Origin: Sepioteuthis lessoniana
Taxonomy: Eukaryota > Mollusca > Cephalopoda > Myopsida > Loliginidae
Length of the DNA: 64,000 bases
Reading direction: 5' to 3'
NCBI GenBank assembly: GCA_963585895.1
Contig: OY757904.1
Coordinates: 30,885,114-30,949,113 of the forward strand
The position numbers and the translations under genes are program-made. The notes under the pieces were generated by a model that saw only the letters and a list, made by a program, of their open reading frames with translations, was not told the origin of the DNA and searched no databases. Shown here piece by piece: positions 46,346-57,924 of this stretch (the stretch's first letter is position 1; every line of letters begins with the position of its first letter).

Positions 46346-48435
46346 ATTCGGTAGGAGAGTATACAAAAAAATTTAAGAAATAACTACACAATAAATCTAT
46401 ACGTGAACATCAAATGAATCCAATTTCTTAACATCAGGACATGTTGTCATGACGTTGATATCTATCAATCATTAAATTCAATAAACATTCAGAAGAAGGA
46501 GGAAAGAACCAAACAACCGATCTCAAAACCTCAGTGTTTATAATTTATGCTAAGTCGATGCCTCGAAAAATTGTTGATTCTCTTTGATTTTAAACAAGAT
46601 TCCTTTTTATACAATATAGTAACCAATCTTTTTTCAGTGCTTTAGACACGTCTTGAATAACAGAGAGTTATTTTCTACTGTTGATGATTTCAATGCTTGC
46701 CTAGTTGAACTTTTATAACAAAGGGCAATTGATCTTCAATTTCTTCGGTGTTGTTAGAAAACGGATCTCTCAAATAGCTCGATAGTCATGTCAGGTAAGT
46801 TTGCCTGTTAGAAAATGGGGGGCAGGTCAGGTGATATCTTAGCCCATTGTCAATTTATTAATGTAGAATCTTTGATGTACTTGGTTTTTATACAAGAACG
46901 GTGTTTTGGATTATGGGACTTTCCCAACTTAGATTTGTACAGTTCATTTTATTTGAAAACATGACAAAGACAGAACCCAGGTGCTTTTCTAGGGCTTTAA
47001 CACATTTACAAATGTACGTATTGAAAGCTTTTCGCACGCAACGAACGTACAGCCTATTTGCTTGGAGAGTAAAGACTAAATATGTTGCTTTGATTTTTCT
47101 TTCTTTAAATAAATGTATTTCTTTTTTTTTCCTTTTATCATTGTTTCTGAGCCATCAGGATTTCTTCCTCTTCGTTTTCACTTCATTCTCATTTTTCAAT
47201 CATTTACGTTAATTATTCCCACCTAATTTTCACATGTCTTATTTTCCATCTTTTTTTCTTTTATTCATCTGGCATGTATCTTTATTTAATTAGATTTACA
47301 CTTTATTTTACATGTGATTGTAGTCTGTTTCCTTTTTGCCGCGGTTATCATTCATATTCTTTATAATTGCTCACTAACTTACCCAACATTTATTTTTTAA
47401 TCCAGTTTTCTTTTCTTTTAATTCACTTTCTTTTACACTTTCTTCTTTTGATATTATTCTGTACGTGCACCTGCTCAAGTTCATAGGGAAAAATTTTTCT
47501 TGGATTTCTTTTCTGTTTATTCTTTTTTTATTTTTTTTTATTTTTCTATTTATTCATTTACTTATTTTTTTTTTTTTTTGTTATTGAATTAATTAGACAC
47601 TCAAACTTAATTTTCGAATAAAAACCATTACAGAAGAAGGGTACACTTCCACTGTCTAATTTAATGTGTAAGGATCATTCACTTCTAACTTGAGTATGTA
47701 AAAGCACCCATATATATATATATATATATATATATACAAAAAATTTAAACTATAATTTTCAGTGAATATGAGGCTCTAATTAGTTAAAATCCCCAAAAAT
47801 ATAGCAGGATTTTTTCCTCGTGAACCTGAACGAATACATGTGTAGAATTTTAATTTTTTTCTGCTTGATTTTTTTAATATTTCAGGATTTTGTTTCTTTA
47901 ATTTTTGTCTTTCTTTTACGTTATCTTTCTTATTTCTTTCTCTCAGATTTTTTTCTTTTCTTTTCTTTGTAGGAATTACGCTTCTATTTCCTTATTTTCT
48001 AACCTTTGTTTTTACAAAGTATTTGATGCATTTCCTTTCTTTCCTTTTGGTTCTCTTTAAGGTTTCTTGTTTTTGTCATTTTACATAATTTTTTATCATA
48101 ACGGTTTGTCTTCTTTCACTCTACCGTTTTCTGTCCTTATTTATCATTTATTTATTTTATTTCCTTTCTTTTATGTTATCCTTAATTTTTCGTTATTTTT
48201 TTTGTTATTTCTTTCAATTATTTTTCTGCTTGTGTTTTAAGATTCTTCCGTATTTTATGCCGATTCTTTTTTTTCTTTCATTAACTCTTTCTTTTGAACT
48301 CTTTTTTCTTTCTTTTTTTTTCTCGTTCTCTTTAGATATTAAGCTGCTTCTTCTCCCTCATTTTCTTACATTTTTGCTTTTCTTTTAAGTTTTTTTAAGG
48401 AATTAATCGATATATTTATATGCATTTTGGTTGGG
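46346..48435. other. T-rich, strand-asymmetric stretch without genes
   Basis: From about 47.1 kb the plus strand is dominated by T, with TTTCTTT-type runs and almost no A-rich counterpart. Short Phe/Leu-rich frames are products of this bias. A TA run lies at 47710-47736. The bias would fit an old A-rich retroelement on the minus strand, but no protein block is readable here. Confidence 0.5.
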
Positions 48436-48676
48436 GCTGCCCTCGTGGTGTAATGGTTAAAGCAATGGAATGTGAAATCGTAGTAAGTGAGTTCGAACTC
48501 CAGTCGTTCTATTACGTTAACTTTAGGAGAAATACCTTCGAGAAAGATATGAACCTGCTTATCCTACCAGCTGAGGGTTAAATAGCATCACAGCTGTTCT
48601 TCTCAACAAAGAAAAAAGGATAACTTTGGCATTAAATAAACCACGAAGGTTGATATGCCATTAACAGAAGAAATGG
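48436..48676 (+). repeat. SINE family A (plus copy)
   Basis: The head ccctcgtggtgtaatggtta, gcaatggaatgtgaaatc, the B-box gagttcgaactcc at about 48489, the body and the tail ggcattaaataaaccacgaa at 48630 are complete. It is a good second reference for the head. Confidence 0.93.
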
Positions 48677-49085
48677 TCATTTTTGTTTTCCAGGTGTCTT
48701 GTCATTTTCTAAAATATCTTATTATTCTAATTTTTCTATTTCTTTTTGTCTTTCTTCCCGTTAATTGTATCCTGTTTACTTAGTTATTTTTTCAAATTTT
48801 GTATTTTATTTTCTCATTTCCTTTCTAATCAATCCTAATCCTTTTTACATATTTCATTTTATTTTTTTCTATTGTTTTATCGTTTTTTTCTTTTTTGTCT
48901 TTTTTCTTTCACTCTTTTTCATTTCCTTCTTAGTTATTTTAACTTTTCTGTGATATTTTCTTTATATCTTTCTCAGTGATTTCTCTTTGTAATTTAGCTC
49001 TTCTTTCTTTGATGCATTTGGTCATTTTTTTTTCTTTCTCTTTCCATTTTTGAAAATTAATTACATTACTATTTTCTCAGAATGG
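48677..49085. other. T-rich stretch
   Basis: Continues the asymmetry of the preceding region; no gene. Confidence 0.5.
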
Positions 49086-49180
49086 CAGTGTCCTCGTGGT
49101 GTAATGTTTAAATCGATGGACTGCAGATATGTTATACGTGAGTTCGAATTCAAGTCGCACTTTTATTGAATACAAGTTAT
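49086..49180 (+). repeat. SINE family A, head only
   Basis: The head tgtcctcgtggtgtaatgtt, atggactgcag and the B-box gagttcgaattc are present. The body ends after about 95 bp. Loss of the 3' part suggests a later deletion. Confidence 0.85.
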
Positions 49181-49329
49181 TCTAACCTCCTCACCTCTTT
49201 TGTACTTAATTTCAGTTGTTTTCTATATTTTTCAATGCCTTTTTTATTTCATATTTTTAAAAAATAAATTCCTTTTAGCAGTTTATAACTTTTCAATATA
49301 TTCCTTTGAACAGTTTTTCTTACAACTAT

Positions 49330-49671
49330 TTATAAAGCGAGGATCATTAAAAAAGTTTCTAGCCTTTTTTTCGTATGGGCTCTTTTATTGATAGTACACA
49401 CTAGAAACTCTAGTCCCCTTCGAAGTAATCTCCTCCATCTGCAATGCACTTGTTGTACCGTTACAACAACTTCTGGAAGGCCCCATGGAAGGCTACATGG
49501 AAGTGTGTGCGTGTCAATGACCTTCGTCACAGCCTCTTTCATCTCCTCAATTGTCTCATAACGACAGCCTCTAAGTTTTTCCTTGAGCTTAGGGAATAAC
49601 CAAATGTCACAAGGAGCAAGGTGTGGACTATAGGGAGGCTGAGGAAGTGTCTTGATGCCCATATTGGTCAA
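49330..49671 (-). pseudogene. Mariner transposase C-terminal fragment, frameshifted
   Basis: It reads MTNMGIKTLPQPPYSPHLAPCDIWLFPKL, with the third catalytic Asp in APCD, then KEKLRGCRYETIEEMKEAVTKVIDTHT. A frameshift follows, so the KC...GDYFE end is out of phase. Upstream the second catalytic segment reads HENNT instead of H.DNAP. The coding loop (FPKLKEKL) is more complete than that of the first copy. Confidence 0.85.
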
Positions 49672-50590
49672 ATAGTCTGCGACAAGGATGGAGTTGTGGA
49701 CTATTGTATTATTCTCGTGGAAATGCCACTGACCCGATTTGAAGAGTGCTGGCCTCTTCCGACGGGACCTCTTCCTGTACTCACTTAAAACTTCAACATA
49801 GTAACCCTAACCATTTGGCCAATCAACTCTGGTTTATTAACTTTCATGCTCCTCCCGCACCTCTCATCATCCCTCACATACTCCCAGGCTTCCTTGAATC
49901 TCGTATGCCACTCAACAAACTGATACTCGATTCATGCAAGATGCTCCAAAAGCAGTCTGAAGCTTTCGATACGTCTCTGTGGATATTTTCCAAGTTTAAA
50001 ACAGAATTGTATATGGAGTTGTGGACTGGTGCATTGTCCTGGTGGAAATGCCACAGACCCGATTTGAAGAGTGCTGGCCTATTCCGACGGAATATCTTCC
50101 TGAACTCCCTAAAAATTTCAACATAATAACCCTAACCCTAACCCTTTGGCCAATCAACTCTGGTGTATTGACTTCCTTACTCCTGCCACACCTCTCATCA
50201 TCCCTCACAGACTCCCTGCCTTTCTCGAATCTCTTATGCCACTCAAAAACTCATGCTTGATTAATGCAAGATGCTCCAAAAGCAGTCTGAAGCATTCCAT
50301 ACGTTTCTGTGGCATCATTTTTTCCAAGTTTAAAACAGAATTTTATTGCATATCGTTCTTCTAAAGTTTACTCACATCTCGACTGCATTTTTGAAATTCA
50401 CCAGCTGTGACAATCAGGCTTTAGTAGGGAGTATTCCAATTGCTGCTGTTGCTGTTCATTTTAATCTGAAATCATAAAAATTAGTTAGTGATCTCATACA
50501 ATGTACAGCAATAACTTACTGATTTTTCACGAGTCTACGACAAATTTAAATGCCTGTACAAAAAATGTCTGGAAACTTATTGAATGCACC
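49340..50590 (-). mobile_element. Mariner-family transposon with internal tandem duplication
   Basis: Terminal inverted repeats at 49341-49380 and 50551-50590 match those of the copy at 19.2-20.0 kb. Transposase debris is on the minus strand. An internal segment of about 325-335 bp is present twice in tandem (about 49688-50012 and 50013-50345): both start atggagttgtggact and contain gatgctccaaaagcagtctg. The apparent telomere-like aaccctaaccctaaccc at about 50126 lies in this coding region. Confidence 0.9.
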
Positions 50591-51638
50591 ACGTATATTC
50601 CTTTTAACAGTTGTATTAACAACTTTTAAAATCTCTTCCTTTAAACGGTTTTTCTTGCAACATTTTTATATTGTTTTAAAAATTTTATGCAGCGAACAAC
50701 TAAATAAAAAAAAGACTTTTATCAATCTTGAAAAAAAAACACCAAACTAAGTTCTCGATCTGAAGACGTTAATCAATGTTGAGCTCTTCTTTACAATCCT
50801 GCAAAAAGCAGGAACCCATCTTCCTATACGTTGCTAAAACTTATTGCCGGATACTTTACTGCATTTACTGTGCTTTCACAACTATTCCCAGTAAAAACTT
50901 CTTATTTTATTTATAACCTTGATAAACATCAATTCAATACTTACATTAACCTTCGAACAGGTTTTTCTCTTAAAGCAAAAGTATAATTTATTGTTTCATT
51001 CAAATCGAAATTAATTTAGTATCCTAGTTTTTACTCTGAAAGGTTATATCCTATTAATCTTAAGATTCTTTTTTCACTTCGGATTCTGATATTTTTCTGA
51101 TTCATGCATATATTTTGTTCAATCTTCTCATTTTCATTGGAATCTTTTGTCTTCAATTATTTCTTTAAAATTATTCTAGCTGCTTCTTATTCCCATTATG
51201 TTCTCACGCTAAATATCACTTTACAAGAAATTAACTCGTCTTCATATGCTGAGATTATTACACAGGTTCTCAATGTATTTCATTATTATTCCACTTTCCC
51301 AATCTTTACTTTCAAATGAATTTTCATTTTTTTTCTTTTTGAACATGTTTTCACGCGACAATATCTCCTCTTTCTTGTATCAAATCGTTCTTCTTTGATT
51401 CTGATTGACTGGTTGATTTTAACGGCATAGTCACAAGTCTGAGGTCATTTTATGTCTAGAAGTGAAGAAAGCATCGACATTGTAAATTCATATGTACATT
51501 TTTGTGTTTCTTTAGAGGTTGTTCTTGTTTTTTTTTTTTGTTTTTGTTTTTGTTTTTTTTTTACACACATAATGTGTCGAGTATCCTTATTAAATACAAA
51601 TAATTGGCTAACATTAGACACATTGAATTCACCTTAAC
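50591..51638. other. T-rich unassigned stretch
   Basis: No feature supported. Confidence 0.45.
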
Positions 51639-51639
51639 G

Positions 51640-51880
51640 GGAGAAGCGAAGGCCCCTTTTAAATAGCTACAACATCGAAGTGTAGGGAAGCGCACCACTC
51701 GTTTCAATGGATTGCTCCACTTTACCTTTGATCCTACCTTATAATGCAGAGTGTTAAGCAAGGATGCATCAAGTACCGTTTTTGAGTCTTTGGTATGACT
51801 CGACCTGGGATTGAACCTCGGTCTCCTGGACCGTTGGCGAACATTTTACCTTCTCGGCCAATGGACCGGTTAGTTTACTG
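51640..51880 (-). repeat. SINE family C (minus copy)
   Basis: The head at the high end (ggccgagaaggtaaaatg and gttcgccaacggtccagga), B-box gaggttcaatccc, the conserved ggtcgagtcataccaaag, and the 3' end at 51640 match the other copies. Confidence 0.9.
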
Positions 51881-51959
51881 ATATACCTAGATCAACCCTA
51901 CTGAGTTGTTCTTATCCATCAAAGAGTTTATTTCTATAATCATCCATGTTTCGTCACAA

Positions 51960-52765
51960 AGCCATATATTTTGAAGTTGAATTATCAGTGTCATTAAAAA
52001 TAACTTTATGTACATATAAGAATTGTATAAAACCCACCCCTTACACTCTAGCACGTATAATGTACACAATAATCACAGATAAAAATTTAAAAAATCGCAT
52101 TAAAGAATTACATACAGCTCTTCACAGAGAGGATACCCAACAACACTAATAAATTAGGGATTTGACTTGGCAGAAAAATACCACGAAAAAAATAACGGAA
52201 CCTGAAAAAGCACAACAATGAAAAACCCCTTGCATACGTCGCAAAAAAATCGAGAAGAGCATAAAAAACAATGACAAAATCATAGAAATACTCGACCCAC
52301 CGAAAGTCATTAAAATCCAGAGACAAGACAAAAATATTTTTTAAAAAAGTACTCAATTCTTGAACATTCGGTGAAAATACAACACAAGGAGTTACCAAAC
52401 GCAAGAATAAAATATGTGGAGTATGTGATATGATTATAGAAAAAAATGCAATACCTTTAAAAACCCTGAAACAAAATCCATAATAAATAAAGTTTGCATA
52501 ATCGGATGTAAAAAAATGTAAAGAAGTATATATTGAATCAGCACAAGCCCTCAATACAAGAATATAACCCCACCCCAAAAGCAACATTAAAATACCAGAA
52601 AATAAAGAAAAATTAAATGAATCTAAACACCTATAGGAATGTATTCACGGAAAATTTAAAACCATGTCCATATATCAAACTAACGATTAAAATTACTTTA
52701 AATAAAAGAAAAGAACTTCACCGATAAATTCAAGCCTAAGTTGAATAAAAGATGAATTATACGCA
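51960..52765 (+). pseudogene. Penelope-like element, 3' part with GIY-YIG endonuclease, decayed
   Basis: Reading in shifting phases: KNRIKELHTALHRED..., KPLAYVA near 52226, NSTFGENTTQGVTKRK near 52360 (missing start codons and shifts), a zinc-like ICGVCDMIIEKN near 52410, CKKM.KEVYIESAQALNTRI near 52510-52560, HGKFKTMSIYQTND near 52650, and DKFKPKLNKR near 52720-52745. The order RT thumb, CxxC, then a GIY-YIG-like nuclease is typical of Penelope-like elements. The YIG of the nuclease is YIE here. Many stops make it inactive. Confidence 0.7.
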
Positions 52766-52767
52766 CA

Positions 52768-52813
52768 CACACAAACAGAAACAATCACACACACATGCAC
52801 ACACACACACACG

Positions 52814-52854
<41 letters not shown>
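52768..52854. repeat. (CA)n(TA)n microsatellite
   Basis: CA repeats with interruptions, then TA repeats. Confidence 0.97.
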
Positions 52855-52856
<2 letters not shown>

Positions 52857-53135
52857 ACACATAAAAAATTAAGAATATAAGTAATTACCAGTACATTTTA
52901 AACTACACTATTTCAAAAGAAAAAAAAATCAGCATTTCTTTCGCCGTCGTCACGGAAAACTACGTTCAATGGCTTTGGAGATATGTCCGTGATCAAGCAA
53001 CGAACTTTACTCTCAGAGTAATAACCTCACCTAATTTGTAAAGTTGCTTTTTATTGCGTTTCTTCAATGTATTGAAAATTAATCAAATGGTTTTTCTGAG
53101 AAGCTTTTATTCATGGATATTGGCATTTATTTTAC

Positions 53136-53295
53136 AGTGTATTCTGGGTGGTAATTTACAAAGCTTTTTCTTTGATGTGGCACAGAGTCATATGAAAGGG
53201 GCAACCAATGAGGCTCGAACTCACTCTTGTAGATTTTTTAGTAGAGCCTCCTAATGATTACACCACCAGAGGCACCCAGGAGTGTATTCTGGGTG
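53136..53295 (-). mobile_element. Short tRNA-derived retroposon with 15-bp target duplication
   Basis: The 130-bp body (53151-53280) lies between identical copies of agtgtattctgggtg at 53136-53150 and 53281-53295. On the minus strand it begins cctgggtgcctctggtggtg, and contains an A-box-like ggtggtgtaatcattagg and a T-arm: GTGAG and CTCAT pair (with one G-U) around ttcgagc. It is not a functional tRNA: the anticodon arm does not fold and the acceptor ends match only in part. Confidence 0.92.
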
Positions 53296-53439
53296 ATTAG
53301 ATGAAATATTCACACAGATACGTAAGTTGTTGTTCATTTTGTAATGGTCTCAATTTTTTCTCTACGTTTGAATGTGCATCTAATAAATCAACTTCCTTCA
53401 GTTGTATTTCTATTTATACATGAACAACTTCTTTGGTTT

Positions 53440-54390
53440 AAAAGATATACGTTGTCCTCATTATTTATACGAATTATCATGTTTTAGCACGCTTGTACAA
53501 TCCCATATTTAAGTCCAATGTATTCTTCTTGCTTTTGTTTTCGTCCAGGCATGTTTCCTAAAAATGTTTTGATGTTTTGTCTTTATTATACTTCGTTCTT
53601 AATTATTCATTATTTTATCTTTCTGTTATTTGAATTGCTCTGTTAAAAAATGGCTTCTCTTATAAAGTATTTCGATGTCTGATTGAAAGGATTCACCTTG
53701 TTTTTATTCTATCTGTTTTGTTTATATAACTCGCCCATTATTGATAGTACATTTTTTCCGTTATTTTATTTTAAATCTCTAAATGATTCGTTTACATTTC
53801 ATACTTATTTTACTAACGTTTTCATTTTCTTTCTTAGTTGGATTTATTAATCTTCATGGTAATTTTGTTGTGAACTTTTCTTTGTTGTTCTTAAGTGTCA
53901 TGAACAATTTTTTTTCTTTACTGTGAAGTTTTACTCTGTCTACATTTTTTTCATTTTAAGTTAATTACATCTTCTGCATTACTTTTTGGTTTTATGAATT
54001 AATATGATTTCTTTCAGAAAAGTTCCATCTTTTGGTTTCATTTCATGTTTACTTTCAAGATTTATTGGCATGTGCGACAACTTTTTGATGGTTTTATGGC
54101 AATGTCTTTCTATATTTTCATTTTGTAAGTATTTTTATCTATTTTATTTTTCGTATCATATACATTAAATCTTATTTTCCGAAATTCTCCCTACATGTAT
54201 TTTGCCGGGGGTATTGTTTTTATATTAAATTCGAATATTTTCATTTTTTTTTCTGATTGTTGTGCCTGTTTATATAGAGGTACGATTTCCATCTAATATT
54301 TTTCTATTAAATTTTCTGTTGGTTTTTTTTTCTGTTAATTGTATTTTATGTTTGTTTGACATTTTTATTTTAATGGATATTCAACGTTTA
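53440..54390 (-). pseudogene. Decayed reverse transcriptase of an unassigned retroelement
   Basis: On the minus strand, in broken frames: PINLESKHEMK near 54080, LKNNKEKFTTKLP then RLINPTKKENENVSK at about 53905-53815, then a gap and ESFQSDIEILYKRSHFLTEQFK at about 53705-53630. The pair KDHK-like plus CRLINP-like segment, followed by a FDIE-FYPS-like motif A, is a known animal retroelement RT pattern that I cannot assign firmly (Penelope-like or another clade). It explains the T-richness of the plus strand here. Confidence 0.5.
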
Positions 54391-55125
54391 TTTTTTGCTA
54401 GTGTATATTAGGATGTATAGGTGTATGTATTGGGAATTATGCACGCAGTTCTCTATACACAAATAAAATACACAAACGGATACATATATGCATGTCTGTC
54501 TCAGCTTGATATATATATACCGTGAGAGTAAGAAGTAGCGCAATGGTTGGTTGATACATACTGCCTGGTAGTTTAAGAAAGAATGTACGCAAAACGTCAA
54601 CTTTGACTTTTAAGCAGCTGTCTTCCCAAAGTATAATAGGGACTTTCATCACAGAGTTACACCTCCAACGATAAGAAAATTTGAAGATATACCCACGATA
54701 GGCAGTCGTCACTAAAAGAAAAGACCTATTAAAAGTTGAAGATTTATAGGTACATACCTCTCGTTGAAAAATATTTTGTTACCCTTATGGAAAACTACGA
54801 ACAACAGCTTTAGAATCATTCTCGGGATCAAGTGACATAACAATACCCCTCGCAATACAGCAATGATCATTATTGGGACTGTTGTTTCCAATCAGATGTG
54901 CCAACCTGAAAAAAATAACAATGGAATTCTCATTTCTTCAAAGACTTAAATAAAAATAGAAGAAAATGTAACATAAAATGCTTGGCCAACCTGTTATTCA
55001 TTTACAATGAAAACGTTAAAACGAATGTCAAAATATTATTTCTAAATGATATCTAAATATGATGATCTGTTATTCTTGCGCCTTTTTTAACGAGCTTATT
55101 CTGCAAAAGAATTCTAAAAAACACA
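54391..55125. other. Unassigned stretch
   Basis: The minus frames at 54388-54712 have no recognisable family. A phrase around 54789-54830 (ggaaaactacgaacaac) resembles 52957-53000, probably an old shared repeat. Confidence 0.45.
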
Positions 55126-55127
55126 CC

Positions 55128-55315
55128 TGAAGAATAGTTGTCCTGCTTATGACACTAAACTGAATTTTATGGTGAGGCTCCAAGATTGGACAGTGTGGAG
55201 TACTCTTCCATTTCCATTACTCCCAGGACAAAGCTGACTCGGAGGAGTAGACATTGTTAAGATTAAATCTAGGGGTCAAGTATATCTATGTAAAAATACT
55301 TTGCATTCGATAGTA
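55128..55315 (+). repeat. Interspersed family D, head missing
   Basis: It contains atgacactaaactgaatttt, atggtgaggctcca, gtggagtactcttcc and cccaggacaaagctgactcg in the family order. Confidence 0.75.
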
Positions 55316-55805
55316 ATATTTCATAGCATATATATATAAATTATTTGTATAAAGAATAGTTTCTTAGATAGTATAATTGTTTACAAAGAATTATCGTTAT
55401 TTTTTTAAAATCATATAACTTCCTAAACAAATGATTATTATTAACCAGGATTGATTATATAAAAACATAGGACTATTAGTTTCAAATAGGAATAATTAAA
55501 ACAATACAACCACTATTCTATTAATTGTACTTGATAAGAATACTTTATATGATATAGTTGCATGAAAAAAAAATCACAAAAATGTAAATATCAATGTACA
55601 ATAAACATGATTCCTTACCCGATAGGAATAAAATAACCTTAGACAGTTTGACCTACCGTTCATATAGATATATTTCAGGTAGAAAATATATTGATTAGAA
55701 AACCTGAATTTTGTTCTTTATTTCATTGTACATATAGAGTTATGCAACTTTTTATTTTAACAATGTTTTCAATTATTGTAAATATACATTTTTTGGTTGG
55801 TTGGT
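55316..55805. other. Unassigned AT-rich stretch
   Basis: No feature recognised. Confidence 0.45.
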
Positions 55806-55807
55806 TC

Positions 55808-56302
55808 CTTGGTTTGAGTTTAGGGTATATCAACCTTTGTAGGTTATTTAACACCAAAGCAAATTTTTACACAAAATATCAGTTCTATTTAAAACAATTC
55901 ACTTCAGCAAGAGTGCACAGTTTAATTCTCAAAAAGAGTTCAATTTCAAGCTATTCAGTTCAGTCAAACAGCTCTAATTCAAACTATTCATTTTAGTACA
56001 GTTTCAATATCAAAAAGAGCTCCATTTCAAACCATTTAGTTTTGCATAAGAAACGCAGTCTAGTTCTATTAAACCATTAGATAGGACCCTATCAGGTGCA
56101 ACCACTACGAACTAGAGTAAACCTGGGAGTAATGGCAATGAAGAAGTACACTGCATTCCCCAAAGCTCCAGTCTTACTGGAACATCACCATCAGATTGTT
56201 TCGTGTCATATCCAGGACACTCGTTGGGTGTGGGGTCTTACATCTCTGAAGCGTTGAAGTCAGTGTATTCTACAGCCTCAGCCGACTGGGCAATGTAAAT
56301 AT
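55808..56302 (-). repeat. Family D (minus) with tail, plus a SINE A tail
   Basis: Family A tail (minus) at 55810-55857: tatcaacctttgtaggttat. Tail units of family D at 55865-56060, with gaattcaa/ttgaattc-like and gttctattt/aaatagaac blocks. The D body at about 56070-56300 includes caggacactcgttgggtgtg, ggtcttaca and the head tctacagcctcagccgac at the high end. Confidence 0.82.
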
Positions 56303-57315
56303 TAAGCTAACTACATATCATAATAGTTTTTGCCATAGAATTATGATTAAAATTGATGGTCTGATCTACGGAGCCGATAGAAATCACCTTATTAAACAAT
56401 GAATCAAACAGCAAACAAGTCTGCCAGGGATAAGGTGGAAGTACACTTCTTGACAATATTAACAATATAAATAAACCTACGAAATACATATGCTTACATA
56501 ATTCAAAATTATTAATTTATGATAGTAGATATTACCAAGTTTCTATTTTGCGTTAAAACGCTTAAATTATCTCAAATATACTTTTGAAAGTTTGAGAAAT
56601 AAAGAAATACTCCAAACATTATTACCCAGAAAAATACTGATAAAAATCATTCGCAGAATGGGATATATAAAATAAATGAAATATATTAAAGGAATGTGTA
56701 TATTTTCCAATTTTTGTAAGTGAAGGCTTGAAACTTGTAATTAGTTTTTAAATTGATTTCGTAATCTGTTTTACTGATCGGCCATTTTTTCTTGATATGA
56801 CGGAAAGATGAAAGATGTATCCTAAATTGAATGAAATAACGAGAATGTCTTTTAGTAATTGGAATTTGGCGGTAAGATTAAAAAAGTTTTTTTATGGCAA
56901 ATAAGTGCAAGTAGCAATTACTGCAAAGAACAATTGATTTGATGGTTTCCATAGGATAAAACAAAAGACAGCAAGAATGAAGATCAGAGAATTAGAAAGT
57001 CCCGCTTATAAAAAGCTACTTGGGTTTTATATAGCGTCTACTTTGGATGGAATGGCTTCCAAATGTTTTTTAACCTCATTTGAAAAATTAAAGTTTAATC
57101 ATTTAGTTATCAGAAAGGAGTTATCATTGATATATGTAAGATGAAACTGTGTAAACAAAAACAAGCATCTGATTTGATTGTTTAATCTGCTTTCAATTGT
57201 ATATTAGTCACTTTTTTTTTTTACTTTCTCCTTCACAACATTCAACAACTGCTTGAACAACAACTTCTATATATTTTTAGATACGAAGTTCTAGTACTGT
57301 AGAGAACGGTGATGA
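56303..57315. other. Unassigned AT-rich stretch
   Basis: No feature recognised. Confidence 0.45.
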
Positions 57316-57317
57316 TT

Positions 57318-57900
57318 TTATTGTTGCTATTGTCATTTTGCTCCATGAGAGTTTTTCACATCAGCGTTAACTGGTGGTCTTTCACTGTAGTTTGAGTTAC
57401 AGAAAGTCTCCTCAAGCCTCCAGGACTCTTCTCAGTATCTTGGCTGATATAAAAAAAGCAGTAGTTTGGGTGATCTCCACTAGACCTCTTATTTCCCAGT
57501 CCTCTTGTCCTTTTACCAATCCTTTGGTGACTTTACCAAGAGCACCAATTACAATTGATATAATCATCACTTTCATGTTCCTCACATTTTTCAAATTCCC
57601 TAATAAGGTCCAAGTATTCATCTTTCTTTTTTCGGATTCCTTCAATTTCCCTCGGAGGTCAACCGGGACAGCAATGTCCACAATTCTGCAAATTCTCCTT
57701 TTTTTGTTAATAGTTTCAAGGTCTGGTTGTCTCGTTGAGATTAGATGATTCGTTTGTATATCAAAATCACAGAGAAGTATGTCTTTTATTCTCCAGGACA
57801 GTTTTTGGGTTGTGCATATAACATTTGTTCGTATGGTCAAATTTAAATTTCTTGCACAATTCCTACTGGATCACGTTGCCCACCCAGTCTTTTTTAGTCT
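57318..57900 (-). pseudogene. RLE 3' fragment with endonuclease (minus)
   Basis: The minus frame at 57840-57412 (142 residues) reads STRQPDLETINKKRRICRIVDIAVPVD, the PD-(D/E) endonuclease core, then MKVMIISIVIGALGKVTKGLV and TAFFISAKILRRVLEA at the end. The 3' untranslated hairpin is at 57359-57376, with one mismatch. The (AAT) tail is degraded. It is shorter and more changed than its neighbour at 57.93-59.34 kb. Confidence 0.87.
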
Positions 57901-57924
57901 TATACTCCTTCTGTGCTATTTTGC

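Noticed and set aside
46901..47212. 103-residue plus-strand frame
   Set aside because: Its second half is Phe/Leu-rich from T-rich DNA and the first half has no recognisable family.
50120..50150. Telomere-like aaccctaacccta repeat
   Set aside because: Only two to three units, inside the mariner body; the copy at 19.6 kb has the diverged counterpart (cctagccctaaacc), so it is transposon sequence.
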